A DNA stretch of 64,000 nt from UBA1765 sp045629945 (GTDB lineage Bacteria; Fibrobacterota; Fibrobacteria; Fibrobacterales; Fibrobacteraceae): NCBI GenBank assembly GCA_045629945.1, contig JAZQSE010000027.1:124001-188000 (forward strand), read 5' to 3'. The first letter of the stretch is position 1; every line of letters begins with the position of its first letter. The notes beneath the pieces are model-generated. The model worked only from the letters and a program-made list of their open reading frames with translations, was not told the DNA's origin and did not search any database. A program made the position numbers and the translations under genes. Shown one piece after another: positions 59,066 through 64,000 of this stretch.

Positions 59066-60316
59066 ATGAAACACGAAGCAAAATTAAGTCTGTTGGATTC
59101 TTTGAAGAATGTTATTGAAGCAAAGAATATGGACGATGAAACAGTTATCAAAGCATTGAAAGATTCTTTGACTGCTGCCGCTAAAAAGTACTTGCAACTT
59201 AGCAAGCATATCGATGTTGATATTGATATGGAAACAAACGAAGTGCGTGTATTTTTGCGTGTAGAAGTGGTGGAAGATTTCCCTGACTATGATGCGGAGA
59301 TGAGTGCAGAAGAAGTTCAACAGCTCGATGAACATTATATGCTCGTTGATGAAGCTCGTGAATTTAATGAAGACGCTCAGGCTGGCGATACTCTTGAAAT
59401 GGAAGTGCCGATGTCTGCTTTTGGACGCCAGGCAATTCAGAATGCAAAACAACTTTTGATGCAAAGTATGCGTGATGCCGAACGAGTCAAAATCCAAAAG
59501 GTTTATGAAAATCGTATTGGTTCTTTGATTTCTGGTGAAGTGACTCGCATTGAAGGCCCAAACCTGATTATCAATTTGGGTTCTACAGAAGCTATTTTGC
59601 CTCAACGTGAACAGATTCGTAAAGAACGTTGGAAACAAGGTGATTCTGTTAAAGCAGTTATTTTAAAAATCGATGAAAATGCCAAATTTGGTTCTCCGCT
59701 TGTTGTGCTTTCAAGAACACACGAATCTTTCTTGAAAGAATTGCTTAGACAAGAAGTTCCTGAAATTTATGAAGGCTCTGTTGAAATTAAAAATATTGTC
59801 CGTGACCCGGGCTATCGTGCAAAAATCGCTGTTTTAGCTCGCGATGAACGTATAGACCCTGTTGGCGCTTGCGTTGGTATGAAAGGGGCTCGCGTACAAG
59901 CTATTGTTCGTGAACTCTCTAATGAACGCATTGAATTTGTAGTCTGGAGCGAAGATGTAGAAACTTATATCCGCCATGCTCTTAGCCCTGCAAACATTGT
60001 GAAGTTCATTGAAATTCCTAGAACAAATCGTATTGTTGTGATTATTGATACTGAAAACTTGGCTCAGGCAATTGGTCGCAATGGACAGAATGTTCGCCTC
60101 GCTTCTACTTTGGTAAGCCGTTCTTTAGATGTATTTGGCGAAAAAGAATGGTCTGAAAAGAGTGAAGAAGAAAAAGAAAGAGTTTTGACTCCAAAGCAAA
60201 GAGAAATTATTCGTGAAGTTGTAGAAAGACGCCCTTTGGAAGATATGCTTGAAGAAAGTTCGGAAATTAGTGAAGAAGTCGAAGTTTCTAAAGAAGAAGG
60301 TTCCGTTGAAGAATAA
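59066..60316 (+). CDS. nusA: Transcription termination/antitermination protein NusA
   Basis: 416 residues, with NusA N-domain, then S1 domain (LISGEVTRIEGPNLIINLGS), and KH domains with RDPGYRAKIAVLARDERIDPV, GACVGMKGARVQAIV and AIGRNGQNVRLAS. The C-terminal acidic repeats of some NusA are lacking; the end is a short acidic tail (SSEISEEVEVSKEEGSVEE). AGAGGG lies before the ATG. Binds RNA polymerase and nascent RNA. 17 bases after rimP. Confidence 0.97.
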   Translation: MKHEAKLSLLDSLKNVIEAKNMDDETVIKALKDSLTAAAKKYLQLSKHIDVDIDMETNEVRVFLRVEVVEDFPDYDAEMSAEEVQQLDEHYMLVDEAREFNEDAQAGDTLEMEVPMSAFGRQAIQNAKQLLMQSMRDAERVKIQKVYENRIGSLISGEVTRIEGPNLIINLGSTEAILPQREQIRKERWKQGDSVKAVILKIDENAKFGSPLVVLSRTHESFLKELLRQEVPEIYEGSVEIKNIVRDPGYRAKIAVLARDERIDPVGACVGMKGARVQAIVRELSNERIEFVVWSEDVETYIRHALSPANIVKFIEIPRTNRIVVIIDTENLAQAIGRNGQNVRLASTLVSRSLDVFGEKEWSEKSEEEKERVLTPKQREIIREVVERRPLEDMLEESSEISEEVEVSKEEGSVEE

Positions 60317-60334
60317 TTTTGGAGCATAGACTAG

Positions 60335-63286
60335 ATGAGTAATGAAGAACACAAAAAACCAAGCCAATGGGCAAAAGAAAAAGGGCTGACTTCAAATGTC
60401 GTTTTGAAGTTGCTCCGTGATAATGGGTTTGAAGTTAAAACAGCTTTCAGCCCTGTACCTATTTCACAATTTGCTACCATTGAAAAAGCTGCAGAAGAAG
60501 AAAAGCGTAAACAAGACGCTCGCAATAAGAAAAAACAACCTGCAAAAGCAGATGAACAGGCTCCTGCTGAACAGGCTCCTGCAGAGCAGGCTTCTACAAC
60601 TTCTGCAACGGGTAGAAAGTTAACAGGTACTTTGGGAAAGAAAAAGCCTACGACCCCAAAGGTTGTAATTGCTCCAAAGAAACCAGTAGCAAAAGATGCT
60701 ACTAAAGAAGAGGTTAAACCAGAAGTTAAAGAAAAAGAAACAACTCCTGTAAAGCAAGAGGTAAAAAAACAACCTGCACCACAAAAACCTGTTTCGCAGA
60801 ATACAGATAAAAAGAAAGATCCTCCTAGACAAGTTCCTAAAGTGGATTTGAAAAAGGATTCTGGAGAACAAGCAAAACCTGCTAATGTGCAAATGCTTTC
60901 TCAAGATAAATTGAGAAAACCAGAGTTGAAAGCACAAGTGTTGCCGCCTTCTGCTGAAATGCTTGCTCGTATTCAGAAGTCTCGTCAACAGCAATCTTCT
61001 CCGCAAGGAGGTGCCCGCAGACCAAATAGAAACAATACAAATAACCAACAAGGTTATACAGGAACATTTGGTCGTACATCGTCTGCTAATTCTAACAATA
61101 ATGATAATAACCATCGCCGTCATGGACAAAATCAAAATCACGGAAACAATCGCTCTTACCAGCAAGGTGGAGGCCGTGATGGTGGTTTTACCGGTGGTTC
61201 AATGCAAGATGCTTTTGGTGCATCTCGTAATGGAGCTAATTTGGTTGCTTCTATGGGAGGCCCAAACAATGCTTCTCGTGGCGGAAAACAAGGTGGTCGT
61301 AATGGCGGTAAAAATGACCGCAATAACGAACGTAATAGAAATAAAGACAAGCAGGAACAACGCGAACAACAAGATGCAGTACGCCAGAATGTTTCTCGCG
61401 TGATGGCCTCGTTGTCTAAAAACCCGGTAAAGAAAGTTTACCATAAAGACCGTTCTGTAGATGAATCCGGAGAAGAAAAGAAAATTCTTAAAACTTCAGA
61501 CTTTATTACAGTCGGTGAACTTGCTGGCCTTATGGAACAAATGCCGGCTCGCGTTATCGCAAAATGTATGGAAATGGGAATGATGGTGACAATCAATGCC
61601 CGTCTTGATTTTGAAACCATACAGGTTCTTGCTGATGACTTTGGCTTTGAAGCCCAATTGATGGAAGAATACGAAGAAGATGTTCTTGGTGTTGAAGAAG
61701 ATCAAGAAGAAAATCTCCAACCGCGTTCTCCTGTGGTTACTGTAATGGGCCACGTGGACCATGGTAAAACTTCGTTGCTTGACTGGATTCGTAAATCACA
61801 TGTTGTGGCTGGTGAATCAGGTGGTATTACGCAGCACATTGGTGCTTATGAAGTAACTACTCCGGTTGGAAAGGTAACATTCCTTGATACTCCGGGGCAC
61901 GAAGCTTTTAGTGCTATGCGTGCTCGCGGTTCTCAAGTGACAGATGTTATTGTGCTTGTTGTAGCTGCTGATTCTATGGTGATGCCTCAGACAGTTGAAT
62001 CCATTGAATTAGCTCATAGAGAAAAAGTGCCTTTGGTTGTGGCGATTACTAAAATTGATTTGCCTACGGCTAACCCAGATAAAATCCGTGCACAACTTGC
62101 TGAACGCGGTGTTGAAGTGGAACAATGGGGTGGTACAACCAGCTGTATAGAAGTTTCTGCCCGTTCAGGCCAGGGTATGGAAGAATTGCTTGAAACTCTT
62201 GCGCTTGAAACAGAAGTGCTTGAACTTAGAGCAAACCCGAATGCAAGAGCGAAAGGTGCTGTTGTAGAATCTAAGCTAGATGCTGGTAAAGGTTCTATGG
62301 CAACTATTCTTATCCAGAATGGAACGCTTCACGTGGGTGATCCGTTTGTTTGTGGTATCTATTCTGGTCGTGTTCGTGCGATGTTTAATGAACGCGGTGA
62401 AAACCGTAAAGAAGCCGGCCCATCTACTCCTTGCCAGGTTCTTGGTTTTGATGGTACCCCACAAGCGGGTGATGATTTAATTGTTGTTGAAGACGAAAAG
62501 ACAGCAAGAGAAATTGCTTCCAAACGCCGTATGGCTGCTCGTGAACGTGACCTTCGTGCAAGAAAGACTGTTTCTCTTGAAAATTCTTTCAATGGCGTTA
62601 AGGAAGGTAAAGTTTCTGAATTGAACTTGATTGTTAAAGCTGACGTGGGTGGTTCTGCTGAAGCGTTGGCAGCAAGTCTTGAAAAACTTTCTAACAAAGA
62701 AGTTAAAGTCAATATTATCCGTAAAGGTGTTGGTGCTATTACAGATTCCGATGTCTTGTTTGCCACAACGGCTCAGGCTGTAATTATTGCGTTCCATTTA
62801 ATGCCTTCTGCGTCTATCCGTGAAATGGCAGAAAAAGATGGCATTGAAATCCGTACATACCGCGTGATTTATGACTGTATTGAAGATATCCAGAATGTGG
62901 TTGAAGGTCTCTTGAAACCGAAATTACGTGAAGAAATTATCGGTGAAGCTGAAATCAGAGAACTCTTCAAAATACCAAAAGTCGGCATGATTGCAGGCTG
63001 TATGGTAACTGATGGTGAAGTGAATCGCGATAGTCATGTGCGCTTATACCGTAAAGGTGTTGAAATCGGCGTAACTCATGTTACTTCTCTCAAACGTCAT
63101 AAAGACGATGTGAAGAATGTGGCTCGCGGCTTTGAATGTGGTATTGGTTTAAAAGGCAATGATAACATTCAAGTGGGCGATACTTTGATGTTCTTCAAGA
63201 AAGTAGAAGTGGCAAGAACTCTTGCTGATGTCGCTCGTGAAGAAGCAGAAGAAAAAAAGAATGCAGAAAAAAAGGATGCTGAATAG
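60335..63286 (+). CDS. infB: Translation initiation factor IF-2
   Basis: 983 residues. N-terminal IF2_N (KKPSQWAKEKGLTSNVVLKL), then a long low-complexity linker rich in Pro, Lys, Gln, Asn and Gly (about residues 60-370), unusually Asn-rich (NNTNNQQGYTG, NSNNNDNNHRRHG). The G domain has VTVMGHVDHGKTSLLDWI, FLDTPGHEAF and ITKIDLP; then domains II-IV with the fMet-tRNA-binding C2. It brings initiator tRNA to the 30S subunit. 18 bases after nusA. Confidence 0.98.
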   Translation: MSNEEHKKPSQWAKEKGLTSNVVLKLLRDNGFEVKTAFSPVPISQFATIEKAAEEEKRKQDARNKKKQPAKADEQAPAEQAPAEQASTTSATGRKLTGTLGKKKPTTPKVVIAPKKPVAKDATKEEVKPEVKEKETTPVKQEVKKQPAPQKPVSQNTDKKKDPPRQVPKVDLKKDSGEQAKPANVQMLSQDKLRKPELKAQVLPPSAEMLARIQKSRQQQSSPQGGARRPNRNNTNNQQGYTGTFGRTSSANSNNNDNNHRRHGQNQNHGNNRSYQQGGGRDGGFTGGSMQDAFGASRNGANLVASMGGPNNASRGGKQGGRNGGKNDRNNERNRNKDKQEQREQQDAVRQNVSRVMASLSKNPVKKVYHKDRSVDESGEEKKILKTSDFITVGELAGLMEQMPARVIAKCMEMGMMVTINARLDFETIQVLADDFGFEAQLMEEYEEDVLGVEEDQEENLQPRSPVVTVMGHVDHGKTSLLDWIRKSHVVAGESGGITQHIGAYEVTTPVGKVTFLDTPGHEAFSAMRARGSQVTDVIVLVVAADSMVMPQTVESIELAHREKVPLVVAITKIDLPTANPDKIRAQLAERGVEVEQWGGTTSCIEVSARSGQGMEELLETLALETEVLELRANPNARAKGAVVESKLDAGKGSMATILIQNGTLHVGDPFVCGIYSGRVRAMFNERGENRKEAGPSTPCQVLGFDGTPQAGDDLIVVEDEKTAREIASKRRMAARERDLRARKTVSLENSFNGVKEGKVSELNLIVKADVGGSAEALAASLEKLSNKEVKVNIIRKGVGAITDSDVLFATTAQAVIIAFHLMPSASIREMAEKDGIEIRTYRVIYDCIEDIQNVVEGLLKPKLREEIIGEAEIRELFKIPKVGMIAGCMVTDGEVNRDSHVRLYRKGVEIGVTHVTSLKRHKDDVKNVARGFECGIGLKGNDNIQVGDTLMFFKKVEVARTLADVAREEAEEKKNAEKKDAE

Positions 63287-63402
63287 TTTTTGAAAATGCA
63301 AAATCTTGTGCTTACAGGATTTTGCGTTTTTAAGGCACTTGTTTTTAGCATTTATTCTTAAAAAATAAAGAACTATTTTTTAAGAGAAAAAAGGAATTTG
63401 AA

Positions 63403-63756
63403 ATGAGTCGTCGTACAGAACGTTTAGGTGTTCTTTTCCGCGAAGAAATCAGTGCTTTGCTTCAGCGAGGCCTAAAGGACCCGCGTGTTGGTTTTGCAAC
63501 CATCCAGAGGGTTGATATTGTAGAAGATTTAAGCTATGCAAAAGTTTTCGTTTCTGTAATGGGTTCTGAAAAAGAAAAGAACGATACTTTGATTGGACTT
63601 CGCAATTCTGCGGGATTTATCCGCCAGCATTTAGGAAAAATTATCAAGATTCGCAAAATACCAGAGTTGACATTTGTTGAAGATGCCAATTTAGATTACG
63701 CTATTCGTATTGAATCTATTTTAGCCGATATGAAAAGCAAAGGGGAATTGGATTGA
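63403..63756 (+). CDS. rbfA: Ribosome-binding factor A
   Basis: 117 residues with the KH-like RbfA fold: SRRTERLGVLFREEISALLQ, DPRVGFATIQRVDIVEDLSYAK, KVFVSV and RKIPELTFVEDANLDYAIRI. It helps late 30S maturation. AAGGA-like site before ATG 63403. The TGA overlaps the TTG of truB. Confidence 0.97.
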   Translation: MSRRTERLGVLFREEISALLQRGLKDPRVGFATIQRVDIVEDLSYAKVFVSVMGSEKEKNDTLIGLRNSAGFIRQHLGKIIKIRKIPELTFVEDANLDYAIRIESILADMKSKGELD

Positions 63757-64000
63757 CGCATCCTGGATTTGTCTTGCTGGATAAACCAGCAGGCGATACT
63801 TCCTTTAAAGCGTTGTTTCCTTTGAAACGGTTGTTTGGCACGCGACGAATCGGTCATGCCGGGACTCTTGATTTGCGGGCTTCTGGTCTGATTATTGCTG
63901 CTGTAGAACGAGCGACTCGCTTGTTGCCATTTATTGAAGTTGCTGATAAAACTTACCGGTTTAAACTTCATTTGGGCTTTGAAACGGATACTTTGGAATG
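63753..64000 (+). CDS. truB: tRNA pseudouridine synthase TruB, N-terminal part
   Basis: Starts at TTG 63753, overlapping the rbfA stop (TTGA), and runs out of the window after 82 codons. TruB marks: GFVLLDKPAGDTSF, then RRIGHAGTLDLRASGLI with the catalytic Asp in GTLD, and KTYRFKLHLGFETDT. It makes pseudouridine 55 in tRNAs. Last gene seen of the conserved operon. Confidence 0.95.
   Translation, partial: MTHPGFVLLDKPAGDTSFKALFPLKRLFGTRRIGHAGTLDLRASGLIIAAVERATRLLPFIEVADKTYRFKLHLGFETDTLE

Noticed and set aside
60620..61165. 181-aa minus-strand open frame inside infB
   Set aside because: Shadow of the low-complexity linker of IF-2.

Overview
The window looks like a chromosomal piece of an AT-rich, plant-fibre-degrading Gram-negative bacterium, most likely of the Fibrobacter group (Fibrobacteraceae). 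This placement is an inference from the mix of genes: secreted glycoside hydrolases of families 26 and 74 that carry signal peptides and a similar C-terminal domain of sorting type, a GH5 enzyme without a signal peptide, futalosine-pathway menaquinone synthesis (mqnA), and split MacA/MacB-type efflux genes. No rRNA or other decisive phylogenetic marker is present.

Layout. 1-4226: end of a MacA-type adaptor, a MacB-type ATPase and permease, then a convergent pair (leucine-rich-repeat protein and S41 protease lipoprotein). 4400-35820: one long accessory island rich in defence-type and unknown genes. It holds an AIPR protein, a HipBA toxin-antitoxin, a graveyard of truncated genes (8369-8905), an ankyrin protein, two sets of small secreted Cys proteins with partners, a B12-type radical SAM gene with a DUF2325-like partner, sfsA, a 626-aa unknown, a prokaryotic viperin with a HicA-like partner, two DUF4143-type ATPases, a transporter/glycosyltransferase/kinase/radical-SAM cluster (23365-28797), and a superfamily-1 helicase with a 229-aa partner. 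35826-58410: metabolic and carbohydrate genes, tRNA-His, a sigma factor, a small glycan/lipid cluster, a UvrD-PlsC fusion and murI. 58599-64000: the conserved rimP-nusA-infB-rbfA-truB translation operon.

The most striking unexplained features lie in the island. First, a 1073-residue protein joins a protein-kinase-like domain, two GT-A glycosyltransferase-like domains and a radical SAM domain. It sits behind a queuosine-precursor-type (VUT) transporter and a double glycosyltransferase gene that is broken by one in-frame TAG. Second, two families of very short proteins (47/48 aa and 36 aa) each occur twice. Each copy is the last gene after an unrelated defence-like gene or gene set, and is followed by a hairpin. 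Between copies the differences are mostly synonymous, so these micro-genes are real and under protein-level selection. Third, a viperin (antiviral ddhNTP synthase family) heads one of these sets. The island also carries clear scars of deletion and recombination, including a promoter joined to the last 14 codons of a DUF4143 ATPase gene.

All function calls are from reading the protein sequences; no database search was run.
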